Shown: piece after piece, positions 32,373 to 43,430 of the stretch
How positions within the stretch are numbered: the first letter of the stretch is position 1
Layout: each line of letters opens with the position of its first letter
NCBI RefSeq assembly: GCF_963169125.1
Contig: NC_084797.1
Location: 94,645,868-94,709,867, forward strand
Source of the DNA: Humulus lupulus
Lineage: Eukaryota > Streptophyta > Magnoliopsida > Rosales > Cannabaceae
Reading direction: 5' to 3'
DNA length: 64,000 nt
Notes under the pieces: model-generated
What the model saw: the letters and a program-made list of their open reading frames with translations, nothing else
What the model was told of the DNA's origin: nothing
The model's database searches: none
Translations under genes and position numbers: made by a program

Positions 32373-35025
32373 TCAAGAGGCATTCGGGGCTGGAGGGTCC
32401 TGAGCAGCATCCTGGTTAGTCACGTCCTCAACAACATCTTCTTCTTCCAAACCAGCAACGCTTGGAGTGGCAGGGGTCGCGGCTCTTGCTTCCTCCTCGG
32501 CCAATTGGGCAGCACATCGGGCCAGCTCTGCAGTTCTGACTTCCTCTAAAAGGTAGCTAAAGTCAGCACCCTGATTGTGTTTCCAGAAATTGTAGAAACA
32601 TCGGAGTGTTGTCCTCTTATACTTTTCCAGATTCTTGGAGTTGTCAAGCTCCAACTGCTTCACTTTGCCCTCGAGGGAGAGAATAGCCTTATCCTTGGTC
32701 TTGAGTACCTCCCCTAAATGCTTGATTTCACGGAGCTGGGTTTTGTTGATCTCCCGGTACTCTTGCCTCAACTTGACCGCTGCTTCCTTCCCAGCTTCAG
32801 CCTCGGACAGCTTAGTCACCGCTGCATCCCTCTCTCGGATCACCGCCTCCAACTCCTTAGCATGCTTAGCCTCAGCAGCCGAGAGCTCCTCGGCCGCTTT
32901 AACCTAGAACCTCTCGATGGCTTTTGCCTCGACCTGTTCGAGGTAAGCTTGGGCTCGGGTACGGGCAGTAATGGCAGAAAGTAAGGCCTGTGCATAAAGA
33001 AAAAGGAGTCAGAACTTATCACGAGGACTAGAAAACTAAAGACTCAAAGAATAAAGAAGCACTTACGCTGGAGATTTCTTTCAAAGCCCTGTTCATGATC
33101 TGGTCGACTGGCAGCTCTTCAGCTTGAACCATTGCGGCCCTAACACGCTCGCCTTTACCAATGCGATTGAGGCGGTCCCGGGCGGATCGGATGGCACGGC
33201 TCATAAGTCTGGCCCCATGAGACTCTTCACGAGAAAGATGCTCCCTGGCAGGCACAGTTGGAGGATTCGGCCGAACAGGAGTAGTTTGCTGTTCAGAAGG
33301 AGCTGGAGGAGGAGTAGGAGTTCGCCCAGTTGGCGCAGGACTTTGCCCAGTTGGTGTGACCTGAGGAGGGTCTTCTGGTCGACTTTTCTTGGCTGGAGGG
33401 CCCCGACTGGATTCACCAGTTCTCTTTTTTGGCTTCCGTGTGAGTTGGGGGGTTTCTTCTTCTTCCTCGGCCTGATACATGTCAAAGATGTTGGGAGTCG
33501 ACATATCTGCATGGAAGTAAACACAAGATGTTAATAAGGAAAGAGAAAGGTGAAAGTAAGTAATACAACGGAAAGAAGATAACAAAGTAAATACCCGAGC
33601 TACAACTACTGGTCGCTATACTATTGACTCTATTAATCATATACTCATTTTCTGGCATTAAGAAGTCTGGCCCTAGATTTGGAGCATATGTAAAGTTACC
33701 ATCCCCATCAAACATATGACAGGGAATTGTCAAACCATTTAAAAGCGAAATAACGTTACCATTGTCATAAGAAGACTCTCCCAAGTCAACAACAGGCTCT
33801 GTGGCCTTTTCTTTCCCCTTGCCTTGGGGAGCAGAAGGCCTTTCGGCAGAAGGGCTGCCCGTGGGTTCCCTAATCGTAACTCCTGTTGGCCTCCTCCTAG
33901 GAGGAGGCACAGGAGGTTGCTGCTCGGGAACCCCCTCAGTAGTGGCATCGCCCACCACGGGCCCTCTATTTTCATGGCGAGGAGCCAGGAGGCCGGACGA
34001 CCTCAAGTTTTTTTCGAGTGTCAGGGTCTTGACACATTTTGCTGCATCAGACATCCTGGCCAGAGTGTTAGACCTCGACACCATGCTTGGTGTTGGGGTC
34101 GGACGTAACCAAGGGCCTGAAAAACAGATCAAGTTTTAGAGAAAATAAAAGGAAATACTCTATGATAAAGTGTCGACCAAGACAAAGACAAGTTTATACC
34201 TCCTCTCGCAAAGGCCAAGTTGTCACTGGTTATGTCCGGAGTAAAGAAGTACTCCTTGTTGTAATGCCCCACGTTTGATATATGGGTAGTACCACTCAAG
34301 AACGTCCGGCCGGTTTCCTGGTGGCAGAAGTGGAAAAAGCCCGTCCCGTTGTGCTGAGGGTTGGACTTAAGGTCAAAAAGATAGTTGACCTCGTGGGGTG
34401 AAGGTTCTGGCCATTTGTTAAGTTTGTACAGAACATAGAGTGCGGCCAGTATCCTATATCCGTTGGGAGTTATTTGAAAGGGAGCGACGCCGAAATAATT
34501 GGCCACCCCCACAAAGAAAGGATGAAGAGGGAGATAAGCTCCCGCCTCAATGTGATACCGGGACCAGGCACTGTTCGCCCCTCCTGGACGGTTAGACCTC
34601 TGGTCCACGGTGGGACGTGTAATGGTTACCCCCGTGAGGGGAAATTTCCTGAAGCAGTTAGCAACCATTCGGATGGTCACTGAACTGGCTGGGGGAGTAT
34701 ACCACTCGACATCAGGCGGATTCTGATGACGAGGGCGAGCCTTAGTTTGGATATTAGGGTCAGGAACATGATTTTCTCGACCACTGGTCGAGGGAGCCCT
34801 AGCCTGCGAATCAGGCTGGGCAGGGGGAGTAGTGTTACTTTCAGACTCAGGCCTCTTCTTGCCAGAAGACTTGGAGCGGGCCATTGGAGGGGAAGGATGT
34901 GGTCTGGAAGAGGATCGCGAGAAAGGTATCTGATGGATACGATCAACTGGTTATTCTTCTCCCTCGAGCAGCTGAGCGAGGAGGTCATTGTCGATGGGTC
35001 TCTCACCTCCCCACAAATCTGGCAT
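32373..35025 (-). pseudogene. Element A: spliced antisense gene (gypsy-type transposon domain, basic middle, coiled coil)
   Basis: Minus-strand gene with coding exons inferred from GT-AG sites and frame: 34200-34884 (or from ATG 35025), 33595-34116, 33067-33506 and 32373-32987. Introns of 83, 88 and 79 nt all preserve the frame, giving about 753 codons from ATG 34884. Exon 1 encodes a domain with AGAYLPLHPFFVGVANYFGV and TPNGYRILAALYVLYKLNKW, resembling the plant 'putative gypsy type transposon' family (PF04195, from memory). Exons 2-3 are Pro/Arg-rich with basic patches (RKPKKR). Exon 4 is a long coiled coil (LGEVLKTKDKAILSLEGKVK) with an acidic tail (EEEDVVEDV). There is one internal stop, TAG at 32904-32906. 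ATG 35025 is in frame with 34884 but has a TAA between. Function is unknown; position and strand are as in Retand/Grande-type elements. Confidence 0.85.
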
Positions 35026-35030
35026 TAAAA

Positions 35031-35457
35031 TCTGCAAACAGAAGGATGGGGAGGTGAGGTGATAGAACTTTAGAAGGTTTTTTAGAATAACGCTGGTCGA
35101 GTATAAAAGTTAAGCCTTTATACAACAGCATTCTAACAAGAAACTAAATCTTTCTATGCGAACAGTTCGAAAAACGGATTAAAGGGTGAAAGTGAAAAGT
35201 TTACCTGAAAAGCTTTTTTCAACTCCCCTTAGGGCGGGAAAAATTATTTTTTCAACTAGCTTAAAAATCGAAATGTTACTTCAGTTTTACGTCCTAAAAA
35301 GCATGATCCTGGGTTTCAAACTAACTCGTAAACCTACTCTACCTACAAAACATTCTATCTACAAGCACCTAAAACCAGAAGCCGAAGAAACTTAAACAGT
35401 ACGCCATAAAAAGCATACACCACGAGAAATTAGAAGAATGGGGTTTCAGGAACTTAC
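35031..35457 (-). other. 5'-UTR intron of the A antisense gene
   Basis: Donor TTG|GTAAGTTCC at 35457 and acceptor ctgtttgcag|A at 35032 with a strong pyrimidine tract before it. It spans 426 nt, and the exon resumes 6 nt before the upstream in-frame ATG 35025. Inferred from consensus sites only. Confidence 0.55.
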
Positions 35458-35630
35458 CAAGAATAATGGTCGTGAAGGTGGAAGAGAGGTCTTCGGAGAT
35501 TAAGGAGCCCACCGTCTGAGTCGTGAAAGGCACAAGAAAACGTTCGCCGGAGAAGTTTAAAGCTCTGGTTTTTAGGGTTTTTGGCAGAATAATGGCGTGT
35601 GTGAAAATAAAAGAGATGGCTCTGATGGTC

Positions 35631-35638
35631 TTATATAA
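35631..35638 (-). promoter_or_regulatory. TATA box of the A antisense gene
   Basis: Minus-strand ttatataag about 175 bp upstream of the proposed 5'-UTR intron donor. It lies between the antisense gene and the 3' LTR, so the gene would have a promoter separate from the LTR. Confidence 0.5.
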
Positions 35639-35856
35639 GTTTGTCTCTGATACTAAAAAGGTGTAATCATTATTTTTCCTTTTTCGAAGTATAGGGGAAT
35701 GTGATGGCCGTCGAAATCGTTTCTGGGAAACCGAAAAGTCATGATTGGACAGAAGTGGGTTTCTTCTTTCAAGAGCACACGAAGGGTTCTGACACGTCAG
35801 GAGGGGTTACCGAAGAGCCGCTCGTTCAAAGTTTATTTACTGTTCGTAGTAAATAA

Positions 35857-35871
35857 ACTTTGGGGGGCAAA
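35857..35871 (+). other. Element A: polypurine tract
   Basis: aactttggggggcaaa directly before the 3' LTR start TGTTATCC. It is the plus-strand primer site. Confidence 0.85.
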
Positions 35872-36468
35872 TGTTATCCAAAAATTAGCATTTGTGACGT
35901 GGAAAATAATCTCTTGAACACGTGGCTGATACCTGGAAGGCGTCCGCTAGAGTATCGACCAGGATGCACAGCAGAAGCAGGTCAAGCCTGTCTTACCCAC
36001 GACCAGTCTGGTCGGTAGTTCCGCAGACAAGGCAACATTTATGGGAAGATCTTTGTGAATCCCGAATTTATCTCATGCAATCTTCTGGATATCCCATTAT
36101 TCAGGGGATAATATCTGTAACAATATTTTGTAACCCTCCATGAGCCTATAAATAGCAAGAGATAGCTCAAGGGAAGGGAATTTTAGATTGGTTGAGCTTC
36201 TGAATCATAGAGATTATAGAATTTCTCCTAGTAAACTTGTATTGTTTGTCAGAAGTGTTGAAACTCATTGAACTCAAGTTCTCTGATCACACTTTTGGTT
36301 CCATATCAATATCATTCTAAGTGGACGTAGGTCATTACCAGATCCTGGGGCCGAACCACTATAAATTACTGTGTTTTCTTTACTTTTGTCATTACGTTAT
36401 TCTCTATACATTCGTCTATATCATTCATATTTTGACTCCGTGTCAGTTGGCTAAATTGTGGGTCAACA
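35872..36468 (+). repeat. Element A: 3' LTR
   Basis: 597 bp, TG...CA, nearly identical to 24787-25384. It is followed by the ATTAC target duplication at 36469-36473. Confidence 0.96.
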
Positions 36469-36473
36469 ATTAC

Positions 36474-37128
36474 TACCCAAGCCGAATCATGCTGCTTCTT
36501 TGTTCATGGAAAACCTGTCACGAAATCCATAGCTATATCATCACATTTCCATTCTGGTACGCTAAGTGGCTGCAATAAGCCTGCAGGCCGCTGATGTTCT
36601 GCTTTCACATGTTGGCATACTAGACACTTAGACACAAATTTCGCTATGTCTTTCTTCATCCCTGGCCACCAATACATTGCCTTGATGTCGTTAGTCATCT
36701 TGGTCGACCCTGGGTGAACTGAGTACGGGGTACTATGCGCTTCTTCTAGAATCGTCATCTTAATCCTTTGATCATTCGGCACGCATACCCGATCCTTATA
36801 TCTCAATAACCCTTGACCAGATATTGAGAAATCTGTGGCCTTGCCTTCTCTAACTGCATCCATGTTTTCTACGAGTGTGTCATCATGCCCTTGCCCAATC
36901 CGTATATCTTCTAGTAGATTTGACTAGGTAGACAAGTTAGCCAGCTTGTCGACAACTACTTCCATTCCGGCATTGATCAGTTACTGCTGCAGCGGCCTTT
37001 CTATTCTGGCTAGTGCTGCTAAACTTCCATAACTCTTCCTACTTAGTGCATCGACAACTACATTTGCCTTTCCCGGGTGGTATAGGATTTCGCAATCGTA
37101 ATCCTTTACTAACTCTAACCACCTGCGC
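36474..37128 (-). pseudogene. Element B: integrase N-terminal half
   Basis: 36504-36863 on the minus strand has GLLRYKDRVCVPNDQRIKMT, the zinc finger HSTPYSVHPGSTKMTNDIKA with CLVCQHVKAEHQRPAG, and the first catalytic Asp in DDIAMDFVTGF. It is cut by element A just after this motif and resumes at 24786. A stop follows VTGFP, and the stretch 36880-37128 back to RNase H is also broken. Confidence 0.88.
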
Positions 37129-38300
37129 TACCTCATGTTGAGCTCATTCAGAGTGAAGAAGTACTTTAAAATTTTGTGGTCTGTATAAATCTCGCACCAT
37201 TCTCCGTAAAGATAATGGCGCCAGATTTTCAACGCAAAGACCATTGCTGCCAACTCCATATCGTGAGTTGGGTAGCGTTGCCCGTACTCCTTCAGGTACC
37301 TTGAGGTGTAGGCTATCACCTTGTCATTCTGCATCAGCACGCAACCCAACCCTTACTTCGATGCATCGTAGTAGACTACAAACTTATCGTTGGGTGTCGG
37401 TACACAGAGAACTGGTGCTGAGCAAAGCTTGTCCTTAAGCAAGTGGAAATTTTCTTCACATCTATCATTCTAGTTGAATCTTCGCTGTTTCCAAGTCAGG
37501 TTGGTTAGTGGAGTGTCTATCTTAGAAAAGCCCTCTACGAACCTCCTATAATAACCTGCTAATCCCAGAAAGCTTCTTACTTCGGATGCATTCTTTGGTC
37601 TTGGCCAATCCTTTACAGCCTCTACCTTAGATGGGTCTATTGCAACTCCGTCCTTGCATATAATGTGCATGAGGAACGCCACTTGCAAAAGCCAAAACTC
37701 ACATTTCTTGAACTTGGCGTAGAGTTGATGCTATTTTAGTCACGATGGGATTAACTTCAAATGTTCCTCGTGCTCAACTTCGTCCTTGGAGTATAATAAG
37801 ATGTCGTCGATAAACACTACGAAGAATTTATCCAAGTAGTCCGTGAAGAGCCTATTCATCAAGTCCATAAATGCGACTGGAGCGTTGGTAAGACTGAAAG
37901 ACATAACTAAGAACTCGTAATGCCCATAACGAGTCCTAAAAGCTATCTTAGGAATATCTTCTCCCAGCACCTTGAGCTAATGGTACCCGGACTGTAAATC
38001 AATCTTTGGAAATATGGTCGCACCTCGAAGTTGATCAAACAAGTCATCAATCCGAGGTAGCAGGTACTTATTCTTAATCGTTACCTTATTCAGCTCGCGG
38101 TAATCTATGCACATCCACATGCTTCCATCCTTTTTCTTCACAAATAGAACCGGTGCTCCCCATGGAAAATGGCTCAGTCTAATGAACCCCAAATCTAGGA
38201 GTTCTTGTAGCTGTGTCTTTAACTCCTTGAGTTCTGTAGGTGCCATCCGGTATGGTACCTTGGAGATAGGCTTGGTGCCCGGTACTAATTCTATCGTGAC
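37128..38300 (-). pseudogene. Element B: reverse transcriptase and RNase H
   Basis: Minus-strand pieces in one frame. 37977-38246 ([60 protein letters not shown]) and 37740-37970 ([20 protein letters not shown], catalytic [12 protein letters not shown]) are RT. 37470-37688 ([35 protein letters not shown]) and 37128-37349 ([32 protein letters not shown]) are the thumb/connection and RNase H. FIDD and the YYRRF motif are typical of chromoviruses and unlike the Tat elements here. Each piece ends in a TAG/TAA where related proteins have Gln, Arg or Trp. Confidence 0.9.
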
Positions 38301-38880
38301 GTCAATTTCCTAAGTTGGCAGCAACCCTAGTAAGTCATCGGGAATTACTTTTGGGAATTCTCGTACAATGCGGACGTCTCCAACTTTAAGCGGTGTTTCC
38401 TTTACTACGTCTGTGATGCTGGCTAAGAATGCTTGACATCCTTTTTCTATCATCCTTTGAGCTTTGAGATATGATATTAGCGGTGTGCGTAATCCTGAAA
38501 ATTTTCCCATGAAGCATAGTCTCTGGCCATCAGGAGTCTCGAACGTCACTTTCTTGCGTTTGCAGTTGATGGATGCCCCATGTCGTGCTAGCCAGGTCAT
38601 TCTTAGCATTATGTCGAAGTCTTTGATCTCCAGTTCTATCAGGTCTTCTTCTAATTCTTCGTCCTCAATCTTGATCGGTACGCCTTGTACTATCCGTGAT
38701 GATAGAACAACTTTGCACGAGGGCAACTCAGTTACAAACCTAGTTCTAAATCTTTCACAAGGTTTGTCTAGTTTTTCTATCATTCCTAATGAGATATACG
38801 AATGAGTGGCTCCCGAATCAAACAATACAAAACATATATTATTGAGGATACAAACCTAACCTGTGACCACTTTATTGCTA
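38301..38880 (-). pseudogene. Element B: aspartic protease
   Basis: 38310-38825 starts FDSGATHSYISLGMIEKLDK (D-S-G-A active site) and continues DFDIMLRMTWLARHGASINC, the standard chromovirus protease fold, then the linker FPKVIPDDLLGLLP leading to RT. A stop separates it from RT, and another lies between the zinc knuckle and the protease. Confidence 0.9.
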
Positions 38881-39166
38881 GCATCAGCTTCTCCTTGGGT
38901 TAAGGCAAAAACCCTGGCAGGAACCATCTTCTCTTCCTTTTTCCCTTCTGTCTTGAGCTAAGGACATTCTTTCTTCCGGTGTCCTTCTTGACCACAATAG
39001 TAACATCCCTTGGTGTTTGCCCGACATTCACCAGGATGTTTGTTCTGGCACTTAGTGCACTGCGGGTACTCTACATAATCCGTCCTACTGCCTCCATTGT
39101 TGGTCCTTACCCTTTTATCGCCATCGAATTGCTTATTGTTAGGATGCCTTCTTTCCTTACCGTTAT
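38881..39166 (-). pseudogene. Element B: gag zinc-knuckle segment
   Basis: Minus strand: CTKCQNKHPGECRANTKGCY, then YCGQEGHRKKECP (C-x2-C-x4-H-x4-C with the preceding Cys). This is the nucleocapsid part of gag, separated from the capsid part by solo LTR D. Frame is conserved once D and one GTTAT are removed. Confidence 0.88.
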
Positions 39167-40190
39167 TGTAATGCCCCAAATTTCATAATAAGGTCTAGGA
39201 CCTTGATTAGGAGGCCGGGAGGGCCATAATTGATTTATTATGATATTTAATGAGTATATGTATGTTTATGTGAATTATATTATTATATGATGGTGAATGC
39301 ATGCATATGGGCTCTTATTTTAAATGCAAGGGCATTTTGGTAATTTGGCCGTTGGGGGCGTGATTGTGTAATTTTATGCATATGGGTGAATTATAATTTT
39401 ACCACATTATATGTGGATTGGTTCGAGCTTTTCGACATGAGACGATCATGAGATGCAAGTTTTCGGTCTAGCCATAACGGGATTTAGTTCGGGGCTCGGG
39501 GTGAGTCTCGGGGTCATTTTGATGATTAGAGCATTACCGAGAATTAAAGGGTAATGGGATGTGATTTATTGGTATTTGAGAATGTTGAGATTAGCGAGAA
39601 TTGGAGAGCGTTAATTATAATTAACGGTATAGGTTGGAAATGACGGATTTACCCTTGGGAGTGTTTAGAAGCTTTTAAATTGGCCTAGGGGCATTATGGT
39701 CTTTTGACCTTAAGGATTTATATCAGCTTTGGGGTTTGGAAGGCTGTAGAAAAAGAGCCAAAACAGAGACATCAACCTCCTCTCTCTCCTCACCCGTACA
39801 CCATTTCTCTTCTTTCTCCCTTTGGATTTTTCAAGCTAATTTGAAGGAACAAGCTAGGAAAATCAAGGTTTGGGCTTAGGGACTTGATTCAGCCATTGAA
39901 GGGGTTTGAAAACCGAGCTTGAGGTAAGGAATTAATTTTGAGTTTTGAGCTATACCCTGTTTCTTTCTATTAAGTTTCAGCTTGTGATTTTGATGTGTTA
40001 GTTAGGAATTAATGGGAGTTTAATTGATGTTTAACTTGGGTTTTGATGTGGGTGAGTTATGGGTGATGTTTAGAGGTTTAATTGTGTGTTTGGAGAAGGT
40101 TTGGAACTGGTTTGAAGGCTTGGTTCCAAGGGAAAACGCAGGGGAGAGTTGGCTGGTGCGTGCTGGTTTCTTGGCTGATTTGCGAAATGA

Positions 40191-40291
40191 GCCGCGGCCT
40201 CTCTATGGTGTGCCGCGGCCTGTGTTTGCTCTAAAGGTGAAAATGGCTCTGTCAGGAGGGTGAGCCGCGGCATGGCTGTGGTGAGCCGCGG
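40191..40291. repeat. GCCGCGGC palindrome cluster in D
   Basis: Four exact GCCGCGGC words at 40191, 40213, 40264 and 40284 within 101 bp. One is followed by CTGTG, as in the LTR of element C. Confidence 0.9.
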
Positions 40292-40569
40292 CCCATCAGG
40301 GCAGATTTGACCAAAATTGTGTTTTTAGCCTAGGGATGTCTACCATAGGCCTCGGGGTTGGTCCTAGTACTCGGTTAAGTGGGGATTGATGTCCTGGAGG
40401 CTAGATATTGATTTGGGAACTTAAGTTGATCATTTTTATTGATGATACCTTATATTTGGTTATGACTAGGTGACCGCTAAAGGACTAAAAGTTGATCGTT
40501 CTCAAGGGGTGTTCTTTTAATCGTTCTAGCTCGACTTTGAGGTAAGAAAACTGCACCCTGTGTATATGT

Positions 40570-40697
40570 GACATGCATGGCTATTATGGATGCATGTTGG
40601 TTGATTATTGAGCATGACATGCATGGCTATTATGATGCATGTTGGTTGGCTATTGAGTATGACATGCATGGCTATTCTTGATGCATGTTGGATGTTT
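40570..40697. repeat. 45-bp tandem repeat in D
   Basis: Three copies of gacatgcatggctattatg and the following ~25 bp, starting at 40570, 40616 and 40661; the last is partial. Confidence 0.85.
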
Positions 40698-40983
40698 AAA
40701 TGTAAACATTGATAGCATAATGAATGCTTGACGATCTTGCCCATTTGCATATGATTATTATTGAGGCATGCTGGATGATTAAGTGTGATGCATGCGATGC
40801 ACGAGAAACATGTGATTAGGGCATGCCATGAGTGATGAATATGAGATTGGCCAGAGCTTGAGTCTCTGAGTTTGTGCATGATCATGATTATGCTAGCAAC
40901 TGTTTAGTAAGCATGCTGAATGCCCTATTCTTGGATAACTGGCATATGATACATGTTGATAGCATTGCTTACTTGTGCATGGT

Positions 40984-41310
40984 ACTGACTAATTAGTCAG
41001 ATTTGGCAAAGGGGCTAGTATCAACTGTGAAGCTGTGACTTATGAGTCAGGTTCGGCAGTGATACTGGGCACTGGTCACGATGCACTGACTCTTCAGTCA
41101 GAATTGGCAAAGGTGTTGGTATCAGCTGTGAAGCTGTGACTTATGAGTCAGGTTCGGCGGTGATACTGGGCATTGGTCACGTTGCATTGACTTATCAGTC
41201 AGAATTGGCAAAGGTGCTAGTATCAGCTGTGAAGCTGTGACTTACTAGTCAAGTTTGGCAGTGATACTGGACGCTGGTCACATAGCGCTGGCTGATTAGT
41301 CAGAACGGCC
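40984..41310. repeat. 101-bp tandem repeat in D
   Basis: Three full copies starting at 40984, 41085 and 41186, and a partial fourth from 41287. Each holds an AGTCAG word, ggcaaagg, gtgaagctgtgac and gatactgg. Confidence 0.9.
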
Positions 41311-41964
41311 TTAGCGTGGATCAGGCAAGCCAACAGAGATTAGATCTAATCGACTATCAGCATTGAATGGCTCAAAGAGCATTAATGCAAGACCGACCTT
41401 GCGGGTCGATGAATGAAATAAGCACATGGAGGCTAGTGGCTTACCTAGCGGCCACTCTCCCTCTTGAATCATATGATGTTCGCTCATTGGTTTGGAAGCT
41501 TTATGCTCCGTGTGATTATAATGATAATCATTTGATAATGTTTATGAAAAGTAATATGTTTTCTTGCTGGGCTTCGGCTCACGGGTGCTGTGTGGTGCAG
41601 GTAAAGGCAAGAGGAAGCTGGACCATCCTTGAGTTGGAGAGCTTAGGTGGTGACGTGTACATATGCAGCTGCTCGTCCGTCACGGCCGAGGTTTAAAGTG
41701 GAACTAGGGTTGAACCCTGTTTTGCCGCTTAGAACGGCCTGTTGTAAATATTTTATGTAATAAACTCTGAAATTTATATTTTCGGGATCCCAATGTATAT
41801 ATTAAATGTTCTAGTGAAACGTTACATCTTAACCAAAATGTTTAATCCCTAAACCGCTAACCATACTTAGTTCACGATTTTGGCCAAATGACTCGGTTAG
41901 CGAGTTTAGCACTATCTGCAAGGCACACCGTAACGGTCCCTGGAGTTTGGGGCATTACAGTTAT

Positions 41965-42931
41965 TGTTGTTGCTGGACTGATTGTTGTTGTTGTGATCGT
42001 TGTTGTTCCGACTAGTCTGAGGTTGATTCTGCTGTCTAGGCTCAGGCTTACTGGCTTCTTCTTTACTAACATTAGCCTGCAGCCTTTCTACATCTATTGC
42101 CATCTCTAGAACATCGGCATATGTAGTATTTCCTGGGTTTTCTAGCTTAACCCCTAGCTCGATCTTCGGTCGAAGTCCTCTAATGAACATAGACACCCTC
42201 AGATAGTCAGTTGGAACCATTTCCGGTGTGAACTTAGCTAATCGATCGAACTGCCTAGCATATTCTTCCACTGATAAATTCCCTTGCTTCAGGTTGGCAA
42301 ACTCCTCAACTCTTGAAGCAAGTACAGCCGAATTATAGTACTTCTTATGGAACAGCTCCACAAATCGGGTCCAGGTCATAGTGGCAACATCATGTGTCTG
42401 CTGGACTAAGTCCCACCATATCCTGGCATCTTTCTTGAGCAAAGATGAAATGCAGGATATGCGGTCTACGTTGCTGAGGTTCATGTGTGTTAAGATTGGC
42501 TCCACGTTTCTTAGCCACTCTTCTACCTCGAAGGGGTCTGTAGTCCCTTCAAATTTCGGAGCGTGTTGCTTACGAAACCGCTCATAAACTGGCTCCATAT
42601 GTTGAACTGTATATGGCACATAGTTCACCACTAGCCATCCCCCATATGGACCAACTTGTTGGGGTGCTGAGGCCATTTGCTGTGGCTGTGGTTGCGGCGG
42701 AGGCGGAGGCTGAGTTTGAGGCTAAGCCTGCTGTCACTGTTGCTGCAATAGTTCCTCGACTTGTTGTCGCAATCTGGCGATTTCCGCAGTGTTGTCAACT
42801 GGCGGAGTCGGCGGTGCATTGCGGCTGGCAGTAGCACACACTCCCCTTCTGCGAACCCGAGGGGCTTCATTGTTCACCGGGGCAGCGATGGAGGCATTTT
42901 AGTTGGTGCGAGCAGATCTTCAGAGCGACAT
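41965..42931 (-). pseudogene. Element B: gag capsid region
   Basis: Minus strand. ATG 42931 is in frame with the open part (42676 to D) and begins MSL; four stops fall between it and codon 86, so the N terminus is dead. The capsid domain includes FRKQHAPKFEGTTDPFEVEE, WLRNVEPILTHMNL, ARIWWDLVQQTHDV and FVELFHKKYYN, a textbook chromovirus Gag. An Asn-rich linker follows, in which solo LTR D is inserted. Confidence 0.92.
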
Positions 42932-43430
42932 CACAACAGAGTTCTAACAGTTGAGAGAAACATGTCAGAACTTTAACCTAATAGGCTCTAAGGGAAAAAC
43001 TTAATCTAAACAAACATAACTCAGACCTATTAATTATGACTTTTTATGAAAATTATATAAGTCTTCTTTATTATTAGAGTGGGTTTCTATACTTAAAAAA
43101 AAAATCCATCTTTATTATTTTCTAAGTTTGTTTCTAATCATCCTATATGACTTAATTCTCAGGCTCGAAACTCATCTTTGTTCCAAAGTTAACCATATTG
43201 AGGGAGGGCTGGGATCAATAAAATCGTTCCCACTACTATGGCCCCCTAACTCTCAATATAGAAACTTGGTTCATTGATTTGTATCCACCCTCACCGAACT
43301 TAGTCATTATTTATTATGATTGCAAGAGAAAAATCAAACTTATTCATGATAAATGGAATTTTTTTTCACTAATTACAAACATAAAAGAAAACAAATAATA
43401 AATAAAAATAAACAATGAAACTAGTCTATT

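Larger units (their letters stand above)
24787..36468 (+). mobile_element. Element A: Tat-type Ty3/gypsy retrotransposon with antisense gene, near-complete
   Basis: 11,682 bp bounded by TGTTATCC...GGTCAACA LTRs (598 and 597 bp) and a perfect 5-bp duplication ATTAC (24782-24786 and 36469-36473). It sits inside the integrase frame of element B; removing it plus one ATTAC restores that frame exactly. It carries gag-PR-RT-RNH-aRNH-IN on the plus strand and a spliced gene on the minus strand between pol and the 3' LTR, the arrangement known from Tat-lineage elements such as Retand and Grande. LTRs differ by about 8 substitutions and one indel (my count), making it the youngest datable insertion here. 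Confidence 0.96.
39167..41959 (+). mobile_element. Element D: solo LTR inserted in B gag
   Basis: 2,793 bp with TGTAATGCCCCAAA at one end and its exact reverse complement at the other, flanked by a perfect GTTAT duplication (39162-39166 and 41960-41964). It has no PBS, gag or pol. TATA-like tttatatca (39718), a pyrimidine-rich leader with donor GAG|GTAAGG (about 39921) and aataaa-type signals near 41758 suggest plus-strand orientation and a very long R region. It is homologous to element E. The ORF at 40024-40263 is not convincing. Confidence 0.9.

Noticed and set aside
33124..34139. Plus-strand ORFs of up to 136 codons in the region of the A antisense gene
   Set aside because: Shadows of the minus-strand exons, which have domain similarity and matching splice sites.
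39167..41959. DNA transposon with 14-bp terminal inverted repeats
   Set aside because: The TG...CA ends, 5-bp duplication, promoter/poly(A) layout and homology to E fit a solo LTR better; no transposase.
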